A DNA stretch of 64,000 nt from JAKQIM01 sp964633225 (GCA_964633225.1 CAZWFQ010000010.1:5024-69023), one strand, 5' to 3'. Shown: positions 27,003-35,817, numbered from the stretch's first letter. Notes: generated by a model from the letters alone, not told the origin. Numbers and translations are program-made.

Positions 27003-29279
27003 CTATGGTTCAGGGGTCTCAGACACTTCTTCGCCTTCCGGCGTGGCAGTGACTTCGGGGGTATCGGTGGGGAGCACACCCACGCTGGCCTCCCAGGGAT
27101 ACGAGGAGAGCGAGGTGAACCCATAATACACTTCCAGCACGCGGCGGAAGATGGGCGCCGCTATCTGAGAGCCTTCGCCGCCGTTTTCGACGATGACGGC
27201 CACAGCAATATCCGGACGATTCCGGCCGGTGTCATAGGTGTAGCCAGCGAACCAGGCGTGGGGCTTGCCAGAGCCAGATTCGGCTGTGCCGGTCTTGGCA
27301 GCCACGCCGATACCCGAGCCGCTGACAAAGCTGGTGAGGCGCGCCCCCCAACCACTAACATCATAAGCCGTGCCGCGCGGGTTCCTGATCACGGTGACCA
27401 TGGCAGATTGGAGGATGAGCAGGTTCTCTTCAGAGACGGGCAAGGTACCGCGCACCACCGGCTCAAACTGGTAAACGAGCGTGCCATCCACCGATTCGAC
27501 ATGATCAATAATGCGCGCCCCATACAGGGTGCCGCCGTTGCCGATGGCGGCGATGAAACTGGCTACCTGCACCGGGGTGACCAGGGTGCCGCCCTGGCCG
27601 ATGGACAGGTTGATGGCATCCACTTCACTCATTGGGTCGGGGATAGCCCCAACCTGCTCGCCGATCTCGATGCCGGTGGGGCTGGCCAGGCCGAAGGCGC
27701 GCGCCAGATCAGAAACCTGGGTATACATGCCGCGCTGGTAGAAACCCAGCCCAATGTGCATGAACCAGGGGTTACAAGAGCGCATCAGCCCTTCAGGCAG
27801 GGTCAAAATGCCGCTGGCCTGGGTCTCGCCATCATCCAAAAAGTGTTGGTAAGTCCAGTCTTGCGGCTGGATGCCAGGCAGTTCTTTAAAGAAATACTCG
27901 CAGTTATATTCGGTTTCGGGCGGGTAAAGGCCGCTCTCCAGGCCGGCAGACATGGTGATCACCTTGAAAACCGAGCCGAGCGGGTAAACGCCCTGGGTGG
28001 CGCGGTTGAGCAGGGGGGTGTCGGCACCGTACAGGTCATTGATCAAGAAAGAGTAGTTGTAATTCTGCGGCTCGAAGAGATTGGGGTTGAAACCGGGGCC
28101 AGAGAGCATAGCCAGCACGCGGCCGGTCTCGCGCTCCATGACCACCACGGCGCCTTTCATGCCATCACTCAAAGCATTGGACTGCTGCAAGCGGAGTTGA
28201 AGGTCATAGTCAATGGTGGTGTAGATGGCAGCGGCGGGCTGCGGGTCGGTGGCGGCAATTTGGGTGATGATGGAGCCATCTGGCCCCACCAGGTAGAGGG
28301 CGCCGCCGCGCTGCCCAGCCAGGTATTCCTCGCCCCAATACTCCAACCCGGCACGGCCCACGCGCTCGTCAACGCGATAGCCCAGGCGCTTATAAGTGTC
28401 CACCTCGTCCGGCTGGATCAGGCTCATGTAGCCCACCACGTGTGCGGCAATGCCCTCGTAAAAATAATAGCGCGTGCGGAAGGGGGAGAGGATCACGCCG
28501 GAATAGCTCGCCAGGCTGGATTCGCGCTCCGCAATGGCATCGGCCGAAACATCTGCCACGGGCAGGTAATAGCCGTAAGGGCGCCAGGCGTCGATCTGGT
28601 CTGCCAGCCAGTAGGGGCGGTAGCCCAAAACATCTCGCAGGGTGTTGATCAGGCTGTTCTGACTATCGGGGCTGACCTGGCCTGTATCCAGGCCGATCGC
28701 CACCGCGTCAGATTGGGCCACCAGGGCCCGGCCGTCGTTGGAATAGATATTAGCCCGCGAGGGAATACGGTAATCCATGCTCAGGTGGTTGCCGCCGCCC
28801 AGCTCGCGCATCACCAGGGCGTCATCCCACTGCACGCGCCATGTGCCGTTTTCCAGGCTGAGGTTCATCATGGTATCGCTGGTGAAGCTGCCCACCAGCA
28901 CACTGTGAAAGATGACGCGGTAGCCCACCTGGGCGGTGCGCGGGTTGATCAGCGAGGAGAGGATCTCATATTCCCAGCCGCTCAGGGCCGCCTCGGTCGC
29001 CACACTCTGATAGAGAGCCGTGAAGTCTTCTTCTGTCACGGCATCCTGGCTGATGGGGGTCAGCATGGCGTACATGGTGGGGTAATCTTCCAGCAGCCAG
29101 GCATCCAGGTAGGAGCGCGCCGCCACCTGGGCATCGGGGACACTGGTGGTCATGACCTGCACTTCAGCCAGGGTGGGGGTGGGCGGCAGGGTGGGGGTGA
29201 GGGTGGGCTCGGGGGTGGCGGTATTGCAGGCCGCCAACAAGAGCGAAAACAGTAAGGTGATTATCAGGCGGGTTTTCAT
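27003..29279 (-). CDS. Penicillin-binding protein / peptidoglycan transpeptidase, lipoprotein type
   Basis: This 758-residue protein starts at ATG 29279, with signal peptide and lipobox LLAAC (Cys18), then a short Thr/Pro tether. Residues about 40-160 resemble the NTF2-like domain of MecA-type PBPs. A dimerisation region follows (IPSRANIYSNDGRALVAQS). The transpeptidase has all three motifs: SxxK in YPLGSVFKV, SxN in MRSCNPWF and KTG in AAKTGTAESG. It is therefore a class B-like D,D-transpeptidase acting outside the membrane. The low-affinity MecA-like layout does not by itself prove beta-lactam resistance. The C-terminus ends in a P/T/E-rich tail. Confidence 0.9.
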   Translation of the reverse strand: MKTRLIITLLFSLLLAACNTATPEPTLTPTLPPTPTLAEVQVMTTSVPDAQVAARSYLDAWLLEDYPTMYAMLTPISQDAVTEEDFTALYQSVATEAALSGWEYEILSSLINPRTAQVGYRVIFHSVLVGSFTSDTMMNLSLENGTWRVQWDDALVMRELGGGNHLSMDYRIPSRANIYSNDGRALVAQSDAVAIGLDTGQVSPDSQNSLINTLRDVLGYRPYWLADQIDAWRPYGYYLPVADVSADAIAERESSLASYSGVILSPFRTRYYFYEGIAAHVVGYMSLIQPDEVDTYKRLGYRVDERVGRAGLEYWGEEYLAGQRGGALYLVGPDGSIITQIAATDPQPAAAIYTTIDYDLQLRLQQSNALSDGMKGAVVVMERETGRVLAMLSGPGFNPNLFEPQNYNYSFLINDLYGADTPLLNRATQGVYPLGSVFKVITMSAGLESGLYPPETEYNCEYFFKELPGIQPQDWTYQHFLDDGETQASGILTLPEGLMRSCNPWFMHIGLGFYQRGMYTQVSDLARAFGLASPTGIEIGEQVGAIPDPMSEVDAINLSIGQGGTLVTPVQVASFIAAIGNGGTLYGARIIDHVESVDGTLVYQFEPVVRGTLPVSEENLLILQSAMVTVIRNPRGTAYDVSGWGARLTSFVSGSGIGVAAKTGTAESGSGKPHAWFAGYTYDTGRNRPDIAVAVIVENGGEGSQIAAPIFRRVLEVYYGFTSLSSYPWEASVGVLPTDTPEVTATPEGEEVSETPEP

Positions 29280-29299
29280 AATCTCTAGCAATCTTTTCC

Positions 29300-29367
29300 C
29301 ACCGCAGAGACGCAGCGTACACAAAGAAAAACCTCTAAAACTCAGCGCTCTTCGCGTCTCTGCGGTG
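29300..29367. repeat. Copy of the dispersed inverted repeat
   Basis: The arms CACCGCAGAGACGC and its exact reverse complement (14 bp) lie 40 bases apart. The copy is just upstream of the transpeptidase gene and 20 bases past the Maf gene stop. It belongs to the same family as the copies at 17437, 32055 and 51213. Confidence 0.7.
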
Positions 29368-29387
29368 AAATGGCTTTGTGCTGGTGG

Positions 29388-30086
29388 TCAGTTAATTTCT
29401 CTCAATACCTGCTCGTACACCGGGCAGGTGTAGCCAAGGGCCGCCTGGCAGGCAGCAGGCAGGTCGGGTGGGGTGGGCAAGCCCAGCTTGCGCAAGGTGC
29501 GCGCCAGGTGACAGAGTGGCAAGCCCATCACGTTGGCATAGCAGCCAGCCAGGCCTTCAACCGGGTGAAAGCCCACATGCTGGATGGCATAGGCGCCAGC
29601 CTTGTCGAGCGGATCACCGCTGGCAATATAGGCTTCCATCTCAACATCCGTATAATCGCGCATGGGCACGTCGGTGGCGCAGCGGTCGGTGAGCAGCAGG
29701 CCATCTGTGCTGCGCAGCACGGCCAGGGCGGTGTAAACCTGGTGAGTGCGCCCGCGCAGGCGGGTCAGCATGCGGCGCGCATCGGCGGCATCGGCGGGCT
29801 TGCCCAATATGGCATCTTCATCTGCCACCGTGGTATCGGCTGCAAGAAACAGACCATCCAGGCCAGATTCGGCGGCGGCGGCCCGGGCTTTATCTTGCGC
29901 CAGGCGCAGCACATAGCCAGCAGACGGCTCGCCGGGCAGAGGGCTCTCATCCACTTCGGCTGGAGAATGGGTAAAAGACCAGCCTAATGCCAAGAGCTGC
30001 TTGCGGCGTGGGGAATTGGAGGCAAGGAAAAGGGAAATCGATACCGGTGCATGCGCGCCGGTATCGCGCTTATCAGGGGTTATCAT
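29388..30086 (-). CDS. Maf-family nucleotide pyrophosphatase
   Basis: This 232-residue protein has the Maf/Ham1-type fold; characterised members hydrolyse dTTP, UTP or modified nucleotides. Signatures are FLASNSPRRKQLL near the start, FLAADTTVADEDAILGKP with the catalytic Asp, and DPLDKAGAYAIQHVG near the end. The ATG at 30086 is preferred; upstream in-frame sequence shows no family similarity and overlaps the previous gene. It overlaps the 3' end of the unknown gene at 30073 by 14 bases, suggesting coupling. Confidence 0.9.
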   Translation of the reverse strand: MITPDKRDTGAHAPVSISLFLASNSPRRKQLLALGWSFTHSPAEVDESPLPGEPSAGYVLRLAQDKARAAAAESGLDGLFLAADTTVADEDAILGKPADAADARRMLTRLRGRTHQVYTALAVLRSTDGLLLTDRCATDVPMRDYTDVEMEAYIASGDPLDKAGAYAIQHVGFHPVEGLAGCYANVMGLPLCHLARTLRKLGLPTPPDLPAACQAALGYTCPVYEQVLREIN

Positions 30087-30435
30087 CAGCGGCTTGATCG
30101 TCGCGGCCAAAACCAGGCTGCTGAGCGGCCTGTTCGTCGCCCAGGCGCACCCATAACAGCAAGAGCTGTCCCTCTTCCAACTCAACATGCCGGGCCGCCA
30201 GGATGGGTGAAAGCTGGGCCAGGCCATCGGGAGCGCGGTATTCCAACTCCATCAGGCCCTGGGCTCGCCAGGTGCGGTTACAGCGTTCAACCAATGCGGC
30301 ACCGTTGAAGGTGCGCAAGCGGGTGACACCGATGATGGCGCTGCCCAGGCTGTCGTGCAGGCCCAACGCCCAACCATCGCGCACTTCTTCAAAGGTGGGG
30401 GGAGGGCCTTCAATGATCGTGATCTTATCGTCCAT
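30073..30435 (-). CDS. Unknown small protein upstream of Maf
   Basis: This 120-residue soluble protein has no signal peptide or membrane span. It begins MDDKITIIEGPPPTFEEV and contains an Ala/Gly-rich middle, then a Leu-rich strand (EEGQLLLLWVRLG) and a Gln/Asp-rich tail. GAGG precedes the start. Codon usage looks like its neighbours, and it overlaps the Maf gene, so it is probably real. I do not recognise the family. Confidence 0.6.
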   Translation of the reverse strand: MDDKITIIEGPPPTFEEVRDGWALGLHDSLGSAIIGVTRLRTFNGAALVERCNRTWRAQGLMELEYRAPDGLAQLSPILAARHVELEEGQLLLLWVRLGDEQAAQQPGFGRDDQAADDNP

Positions 30436-30473
30436 AAAACCTCATACGATGCGAATCATACCATGAATAAGGA

Positions 30474-30479
30474 TATAAT
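30474..30479 (+). promoter_or_regulatory. TATAAT -10 box, possible leaderless start
   Basis: A perfect TATAAT on the plus strand lies 7 nt before the ATG of the EthD-like gene at 30487. No Shine-Dalgarno fits in this space. Confidence 0.4.
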
Positions 30480-30486
30480 GGGATGC

Positions 30487-30846
30487 ATGTACAAACTGGT
30501 CATCCTCATCAAATCAGTAGGGCCAGGCTTCAACGAAAACTGGCCGCAGTTCTTGCACCTGGCCGAGGCCATGCCCGGCTTGCAGCGCGAGGCCACCAGC
30601 ACCGTGCAAAACACCTTGTACGGCGAGGGCGGGTACAGCCTGATCCACGAGTTGTTCTTCGACAGTTACACAGCCCTGGAACTCGGCCTGGGCTCGCCAG
30701 TGGGGCAAGAGGCCGGGCGGCTGCTGCAAACCATGACCGGTGGACGCATGACCCTGCTGGTGGCTGATCACCATGAAGACGATCTACGCAACTTTCACCC
30801 CTCCGGCACGGAAGAACCCCATGACAACACCCCTGACCCCATCTGA
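30487..30846 (+). CDS. EthD-domain-like protein
   Basis: This 119-residue protein begins MYKLVILIKSVG, like the ferredoxin-like EthD/Dabb group of small alpha-beta barrel proteins. Those proteins dimerise and bind small hydrophobic molecules. The central part (EATSTVQNTLYG, then IHELFFDSYTALELGLGSP) fits the second strand-helix unit. The start at 30487 is chosen because the family begins there; the ATG follows a TATAAT by 7 nt, so the message may be leaderless. Its last 26 bases overlap the YbaK-like gene in another frame. Confidence 0.7.
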   Translation: MYKLVILIKSVGPGFNENWPQFLHLAEAMPGLQREATSTVQNTLYGEGGYSLIHELFFDSYTALELGLGSPVGQEAGRLLQTMTGGRMTLLVADHHEDDLRNFHPSGTEEPHDNTPDPI

Positions 30847-31318
30847 TCTACAGGCTTACATGCAAGCCCAGGGCATCCCTGGCCACATCTTGCTCTTGGG
30901 CACGCCCACGCCCACGGTTGAAATTGCGGCCCAGGTAGTAGGCGCAGCCCCCGAGCAGATCATCAAGTCCATCCTCTTCACCATAGACGAACAGCCGGTG
31001 CTGGCGATTGCCTGCGGCAGCGCGTATATTGATCGCGCCGCCATTGCCCGGCTGTACAACGTGGGCAAGAAGCATGTGAAGCTGGCTGCGCCCGAAACCG
31101 TGCTGGCTGTGAGCGGCTATGCCGTGGGCGCCATGCCGCCTTTTGGGCACTGCCAGCCCCTGACCACGCTGATCGACCGGCGCGTGCTGGAGCTTTCGAC
31201 CGCTTATGCCGGCGGCGGCGGAGAAAACGCCCTGCTGCGCCTCAATCCACAAGATATCCTGCAGCACACCCAAGGGAAGGTCATGGATTTGAGCCGCCCA
31301 CCTACAGAAATGGAATAA
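30821..31318 (+). CDS. YbaK/EbsC-family protein (aminoacyl-tRNA deacylase-like)
   Basis: This 165-residue protein is of the YbaK/ProX fold. Members hydrolyse mischarged Cys- or Ala-tRNA-Pro in trans. Visible features are EIAAQVVGAAPEQIIKSILF with the conserved Lys near the active site, LAIACGSAYIDRAAIARL, and VGAMPPFGHCQPLTTLIDR, matching the family GGxxPxG loop in altered form. It starts inside the EthD-like gene. An M23 peptidase gene follows after 7 bases. Confidence 0.86.
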   Translation: MTTPLTPSDLQAYMQAQGIPGHILLLGTPTPTVEIAAQVVGAAPEQIIKSILFTIDEQPVLAIACGSAYIDRAAIARLYNVGKKHVKLAAPETVLAVSGYAVGAMPPFGHCQPLTTLIDRRVLELSTAYAGGGGENALLRLNPQDILQHTQGKVMDLSRPPTEME

Positions 31319-31325
31319 ACCGACC

Positions 31326-32042
31326 ATGCGCAACCGCCGCCCCCATCCTTTGTTGATCGCTTTTCTCGTGATCAGTGTGGCCATCATCCTGGCCGCGCTG
31401 TACTTCATTTACCCCTGGCTGCGCACTCGCGGCGCCCGGCTGGTGATCTGGCGCGATTGGTTTGCCAACACCCAGGCCCATCCCGAGTGGAATATCCAGG
31501 CCGGAACACGCTGCGGAGATGCACCTTTTGTGATGCCCACCGATGGCTTTGTGGGCTTCCTATGGGGCGATTCGTTCCGCGTGGGCCACACTCACTCGGG
31601 CATTGATATCTTCGGCGGGCAGGCCCCTGGCGAGACTCCCATTGTAGCCGCTTATAGCGGCTACCTGACGCGCCTGCCAGATTGGAAATCCACCGTCATC
31701 ATCCGCATTCCATCTGACCCGCTGCACCCAGGCCGCCAGATCTGGACTTATTACACGCACATGGCAGATGTGGAAGGCAACTCTTTCATCGTAGATGATT
31801 TCCCTGCCGGTACAAGTGAGGTTTATGTAGAAGCTGGTACGCTGTTGGGCTACCAGGGCAATTTTGCCGGCAACGCGCTTACCCCCACCGGCATCCACCT
31901 GCACTTATCGATCGTGCTGGACGATGGGGAGGGACACTTCCGCAACGAAACCAAGATCGCTAACACGCTCGACCCCTCGCCCTACCTGGGCCTGCGCCTG
32001 AACGCGGCCGAGAACCCAGATGAAGTGGTAGTATGCCCTTAG
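31326..32042 (+). CDS. Membrane-anchored M23 metallopeptidase
   Basis: This 238-residue protein has one N-terminal membrane anchor (residues about 9-32) after a basic start (MRNRRPHP). The outer domain is a LytM/M23 fold: HSGID gives the His90/Asp94 zinc ligands, and a later THMAD and the GIHLHLS motif supply the rest. Such enzymes cut peptide bridges of peptidoglycan or act as non-catalytic activators; here the metal ligands appear intact. It lies 7 bases after the YbaK-like gene. A copy arm of the dispersed repeat begins 12 bases past its end. Confidence 0.85.
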   Translation: MRNRRPHPLLIAFLVISVAIILAALYFIYPWLRTRGARLVIWRDWFANTQAHPEWNIQAGTRCGDAPFVMPTDGFVGFLWGDSFRVGHTHSGIDIFGGQAPGETPIVAAYSGYLTRLPDWKSTVIIRIPSDPLHPGRQIWTYYTHMADVEGNSFIVDDFPAGTSEVYVEAGTLLGYQGNFAGNALTPTGIHLHLSIVLDDGEGHFRNETKIANTLDPSPYLGLRLNAAENPDEVVVCP

Positions 32043-32054
32043 ATAGATTTGTTT

Positions 32055-32080
32055 ACCGCAGAGAGGCGGAGTGCACAGAG
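32055..32080. repeat. Half copy of the dispersed repeat
   Basis: ACCGCAGAGAGGCGGAG followed by TGCACAGAG lies immediately before the ATG of the SDR gene, so it forms its leader or ribosome-binding region. Only the left arm is seen. Confidence 0.5.
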
Positions 32081-32881
32081 ATGAATGATTTCAAAGACAA
32101 GGTCGTGCTCATCACCGGCGCTGGGCGAGGAATTGGGCGAGCGATTGCCCAGGCCTTTGCAGCCCGGGGGGCAGTTGTGGCCGCCAACGATATCAACCCC
32201 ACCAACCTGGATGAGACTGTAACGAGCATCCAATCCTCGGGCGGGCGAGCCAGGGCCTATGTCTTCGACGTGGCCAAGCGCATGCCGGTGGCAGGGCTGG
32301 TCAGCCAGGTGCTGGAAGACTGGGCGCGGGTGGATATCCTGGTCAACCATGCCGCGGTCAGGCCGCAGGCAAGCATCCTGGAGATGGACGAATGGGATTT
32401 CCACCGAACACTGGATGTGAACCTGGGCGGGGCCTTCTTTGCCATGCAGCTATGTGGGCGGGCCATGCGCAAGCAAGGCGGCGGGGTGATGCTCAATATT
32501 GGCGCCCGCGGTGGCGAGGGCCAGGGCTCAGAAAAGCAAGCGGCCTTCATCGCCAGCAAGGCAGGGTTGATGGCACTGACACAAGCCGCTGGACATGAAC
32601 TGGCGGCAGATCATATCCGCGTCAACGCGGTCTACCCAGGGGCAGATATGGGATCTTTGGGAAACGATGCCCCCCGCTTTTGGGTCAGTCCCGAGAACGC
32701 TGGCCTCCAAAAACGGCTGGCAGGGGCCCTGCCGGCAGGCCTGGGCCAGGCAGAAATGGTGACGGCAGCCGCGCTCTACTTGTGTTCCGAGGCAGCGGCT
32801 GATATCAGCGGGCAGATCATTGCGGTAGCTTCAGCCGCCAGGTCGACAGCAGACAGCAGTAGTTCTCATCTGCCATCATGA
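32081..32881 (+). CDS. SDR-family protein lacking the catalytic Ser and Tyr
   Basis: This 266-residue protein has the Rossmann fold of classical short-chain dehydrogenases: the cofactor loop TGAGRGIG near the start and NHAAVRP for the structural NNAG motif. The catalytic residues are changed. Where Ser is expected the sequence reads NIGARGG (Ala), and where YxxxK is expected it reads AAFIASK (Phe). Only the Lys remains. It may bind NAD(P) but would be inactive as an ordinary oxidoreductase. The start at 32081 is the family start; the repeat arm directly before it replaces a normal leader. Confidence 0.82.
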   Translation: MNDFKDKVVLITGAGRGIGRAIAQAFAARGAVVAANDINPTNLDETVTSIQSSGGRARAYVFDVAKRMPVAGLVSQVLEDWARVDILVNHAAVRPQASILEMDEWDFHRTLDVNLGGAFFAMQLCGRAMRKQGGGVMLNIGARGGEGQGSEKQAAFIASKAGLMALTQAAGHELAADHIRVNAVYPGADMGSLGNDAPRFWVSPENAGLQKRLAGALPAGLGQAEMVTAAALYLCSEAAADISGQIIAVASAARSTADSSSSHLPS

Positions 32882-32899
32882 TCAGAAAGGGGACTGAGT

Positions 32900-33379
32900 A
32901 TGGAAGAACTCTACACCTATCGCCAGCGCTTGCTCAAACGCTTCGGAAGCGTGGTAGATGACCTGAGCGCGGCGGCAGAGGCAATCCCAGCAGAAAGCTG
33001 GCACAACGCCCTGGATGACTCAGGGCAGACGGTGCATCGCACCCTGGCCCACCTGCGCGATATTGAAGCAGGCGCATTTTCGGCCCGCCTGCGACGCATT
33101 TTAGATGAAGAACAGCCCTGTTTGGAGTTGTTTGACGATGACGGCTGGATGGCCTCGCATTACAACCCCGCTGAGCCGCCCCAGGCCATCCTGGACGATT
33201 ATGCCCGCTTGCGCCAAGAAGAGCTGGGTTGGCTGGTGGATCTGCCACCGCAGGCCTGGAATCGGACCGGGAGGCACCCCTGGTGGGGGCTGCGCGCCCT
33301 GCAGTGGTGGGTAGAGCAGACCCTGGTGTATGCCAACCAACACCTGGCAAAGCTGTTGGATGCTGGAGACCAGGCATGA
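32900..33379 (+). CDS. DinB-like four-helix protein
   Basis: This 159-residue protein is of the DinB/YfiT-type superfamily, which carries a metal-binding site in a four-helix bundle; known members include thiol transferases. The first conserved His is in TVHRTLAHLRDIE, and a C-terminal helix (VEQTLVYANQHLAKL) supplies the last one. The function cannot be assigned. AAGGGGAC lies before the start. Its stop overlaps the next start in the form ATGA. Confidence 0.72.
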   Translation: MEELYTYRQRLLKRFGSVVDDLSAAAEAIPAESWHNALDDSGQTVHRTLAHLRDIEAGAFSARLRRILDEEQPCLELFDDDGWMASHYNPAEPPQAILDDYARLRQEELGWLVDLPPQAWNRTGRHPWWGLRALQWWVEQTLVYANQHLAKLLDAGDQA

Positions 33380-34176
33380 TAACCTTTCGAGATGTTAGCG
33401 AAGCCCTGAAAAAGCTGAATGTTGAGCGCAGCCAGCCGGTGATTGCCCACGCCTCACTCTCGGCCTTTGGCGAGGTGCGCGGCGGTGCCGATACGATGCT
33501 GGCGGCCCTGTTGGCCAACTTCGATCACGTGATGATGCCGGTCTTCACCTACAAGACCATGGTCACGCCCGAGATTGGCCCGCCAGATAACGCCATCACC
33601 TACGGCAGCGGGGGCAGCACCAACCGCATGGCGGAGATCTATTCCCCCGATATGCCGGCTGACCGCTTGATGGGCGCCATCCCCGAAGCCCTGCGCCGCC
33701 ACCCCAAAGCGCAACGTTCCAATCACCCCATCTTATCTTTTGCAGGAATTAATGTGGAGGCCGCCCTGGGCACGCAGGAGATTCATCAGCCGCTCAACCC
33801 CATCCGGGCGCTCAAAGAACAAGGCGGCTGGGTTTTGCTGCTGGGTGTAGATCACACCGTCAACACCAGCATCCATTTAGCCGAAGCAGAGGCCGGGCGC
33901 AAACAGTTTGTGCGTTGGGCGCTCACCCCCCAGGGGGTGGTGGCCTGCAGCGGCTTCCCGGGCTGCTCAGACGGCTTTCAGGCCCTAGGCCCGCGCCTGC
34001 GGCAAGCCACGCGCCGCGTCCAGCTTGGCGCCAGCCAGGTCAGCGCTGTGCCGCTGCAAGCATTGACCGAGGCAGTCAGGGCGATGCTGGCAGAGGACCC
34101 GCTGGCACTGCTGTGCGCCCGTCTCGATTGCGAGCGGTGCCAACAAACCCGCAATAATCATCAGGGCGGCCACTAG
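33376..34176 (+). CDS. Aminoglycoside 3-N-acetyltransferase-like protein (AAC(3)/YokD family)
   Basis: This 266-residue protein is related to antibiotic N3'-acetyltransferases, which use acetyl-CoA. It shows VIAHASLSAFGEVRGGADTM near the start, then MPVFTYKT, RSNHPILSF and the GVDHTVNTSIHLAE segment carrying the conserved His. Many chromosomal members are not resistance enzymes, so the substrate is open. It starts with ATGA overlap to the DinB-like gene. Its stop codon lies in the loop of a perfect hairpin. Confidence 0.86.
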   Translation: MITFRDVSEALKKLNVERSQPVIAHASLSAFGEVRGGADTMLAALLANFDHVMMPVFTYKTMVTPEIGPPDNAITYGSGGSTNRMAEIYSPDMPADRLMGAIPEALRRHPKAQRSNHPILSFAGINVEAALGTQEIHQPLNPIRALKEQGGWVLLLGVDHTVNTSIHLAEAEAGRKQFVRWALTPQGVVACSGFPGCSDGFQALGPRLRQATRRVQLGASQVSAVPLQALTEAVRAMLAEDPLALLCARLDCERCQQTRNNHQGGH

Positions 34177-34199
34177 GGCCGCCCTGATGATTATTGCGG
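34149..34199. repeat. Perfect 23-bp inverted repeat around a stop codon at a convergent gene end
   Basis: Both arms are 23 bp and perfect; the loop ACTAG contains the TAG stop of the AAC(3)-like gene. The other arm ends 2 bases before the lysS stop. It has no T-tract on either side, so a classical terminator is not certain; it may act as an RNA end-protecting or blocking structure. Confidence 0.75.
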
Positions 34200-34200
34200 A

Positions 34201-35742
34201 TCATTCCTCGCGGTTGCGAAGATGGGGGAAGAGGATCACTTCGCGAATGCTGCCGCTATCTGTCATCAACATCGCCAGGCGGTCCACGCCCATGCCAAAG
34301 CCGCCCATGGGGGGCATGCCGTAGCGCATGGCTTGCAGATAGTCTTCGTCCATAGGGTGGCGCTCATCGTCGTCAGCCCCATATTCACGGCCCATTTCCA
34401 GGAAACGTTGTTCCTGATCGAGGGGGTCATTCAACTCAGTAAAGGCATTGCACAATTCCATGCCGCCCAAGAAGCCCTCAAAACGCTCAACGGTCAGCGG
34501 ATTGCCGGGTTTGCTCTTGGCCAGGGGCGAAAGATCGCGCGGATAATCGTACAAGAAGGTCGGTTGGATCAGATTGGGCTCAAGATATTCGCTCAACAAG
34601 TAATCAATCAGCTTGCCGCGCGCCGCACCAGGTTTGACCGGGATGTTCTTCTGGCGCATGGCATCCGCCAGGCTTTCAGCAGTCAGGCAGGCATCGATAT
34701 CCACACCGGTAGCATCCAACAGCCCATCGCGCATCGTCAGGCGCTTCCAGGGCGGGGTGAGGTCAATTTCGTGACCGCGGAACTGGATGCGGCGGGTGCC
34801 CAACACCTGGTCAGCCACATAGTTGATCATCTGCTCGGTCATGTCCATCACCTGCAGGTAATCGGCATAGGCCCAGTAGAACTCAAGCTGGGTAAATTCA
34901 GGGTTGTGTTTGAAGGAGACACCCTCATTGCGAAAATCACGCCCGATCTCATAGACGCGCTCAAACATGCCCACCGTCAGGCGTTTCAGGTACAGCTCAA
35001 AAGAGATGCGCAGGTAAAGGTCTTGTTTAAGTTGGTTATGGTGGGTGGTGAAGGGACGCGCCGCCGCACCGCCGTAAATGGGCTGCAAGATGGGCGTTTC
35101 TACCTCGATGAAACTGCGCCGGTCCAAGAAGGTGCGCAAGGCACGGATGGTGGCCGCGCGGCGCTGGAAGATGAGGCGCACGTGGGGATTTACAGCCAGG
35201 TCGGCATAGCGCTGGCGATAGCGCGTCTCAGGATCAGCCAGGGTGGCATGGCGCACCACCTGCCCGTCCACCAGCTCATCCTTGGCCGCCGGCAAGGGTG
35301 TGATGGCCTTGGCAAGCAGGCGCAAAGAGGTCACCTTCAGCGTGGGCTCTCCGGTGCGGGTGCGGAACATCTCACCGCTGGCCTGGATGAAATCGCCCAG
35401 GTCAAACTCGCGGTTAAAAAGGTCGAACTGTTCCTGACCCAGGTCGTTGGCACGCAAGAAGAGCTGCACGCGGCCGTCGACATCTTCAATGTGCGCAAAG
35501 GTGATCTTGCCCATGGCGCGCAGGCTGCGTAAGCGGCCCGCCAGGGTGGCAGACAAAGCAACAGGGGAGACCTCCTCGCCAGCCGGCTTTGCAGCCGCCT
35601 CGGCAGCTTCGAACTGCCGGATGGCCTCTTGGCTGGTGTGGGTGCGTTCGGCCCGCGTGGGGTAAGGCTCAACGCCCCCGGCGCGCAGGCGTTCCAGTTT
35701 TTCCAGGCGGTTCTGTTCAAGGGTGGTGTACTCGTTTGCCAT
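34201..35742 (-). CDS. lysS: Lysine-tRNA ligase, class II
   Basis: This 513-residue enzyme charges tRNA-Lys. An N-terminal OB fold (about 65-165) comes before the catalytic class II core. Motif 1 holds FIEVETPILQPIYGG, motif 2 FRNEGVSFKHNPEFTQLE, and motif 3 GFGMGVDRLAMLM near the end. The length is normal. AGGAG lies before the start. It faces the AAC(3)-like gene and follows greA, with a terminator between. Confidence 0.97.
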   Translation of the reverse strand: MANEYTTLEQNRLEKLERLRAGGVEPYPTRAERTHTSQEAIRQFEAAEAAAKPAGEEVSPVALSATLAGRLRSLRAMGKITFAHIEDVDGRVQLFLRANDLGQEQFDLFNREFDLGDFIQASGEMFRTRTGEPTLKVTSLRLLAKAITPLPAAKDELVDGQVVRHATLADPETRYRQRYADLAVNPHVRLIFQRRAATIRALRTFLDRRSFIEVETPILQPIYGGAAARPFTTHHNQLKQDLYLRISFELYLKRLTVGMFERVYEIGRDFRNEGVSFKHNPEFTQLEFYWAYADYLQVMDMTEQMINYVADQVLGTRRIQFRGHEIDLTPPWKRLTMRDGLLDATGVDIDACLTAESLADAMRQKNIPVKPGAARGKLIDYLLSEYLEPNLIQPTFLYDYPRDLSPLAKSKPGNPLTVERFEGFLGGMELCNAFTELNDPLDQEQRFLEMGREYGADDDERHPMDEDYLQAMRYGMPPMGGFGMGVDRLAMLMTDSGSIREVILFPHLRNREE

Positions 35743-35769
35743 TTTATCAACTCCTCAGCTTAAGCAAAA

Positions 35770-35797
35770 GCCCCGCGCAAGTTCTTTTGCGCGGGGC
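35770..35797 (-). terminator. Terminator between greA and lysS
   Basis: On the minus strand GCCCCGCGCAA pairs perfectly across a 6-nt loop, followed by TTTT. It comes 21 bases after the greA stop, so lysS may have its own promoter or rely on read-through. Confidence 0.85.
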
Positions 35798-35817
35798 ATG
35801 GACAGGTAGCCCCTGTG

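Noticed and set aside
27000..29255. Open frame of 751 codons on the plus strand opposite the transpeptidase gene
   Set aside because: It is antisense to a gene with all expected transpeptidase motifs; its translation has no recognisable family and is a codon-bias shadow of GC-rich DNA.
34222..35532. Plus-strand frame opposite lysS
   Set aside because: It is fully inside a canonical lysine-tRNA ligase gene; His- and Gln-rich shadow translation.
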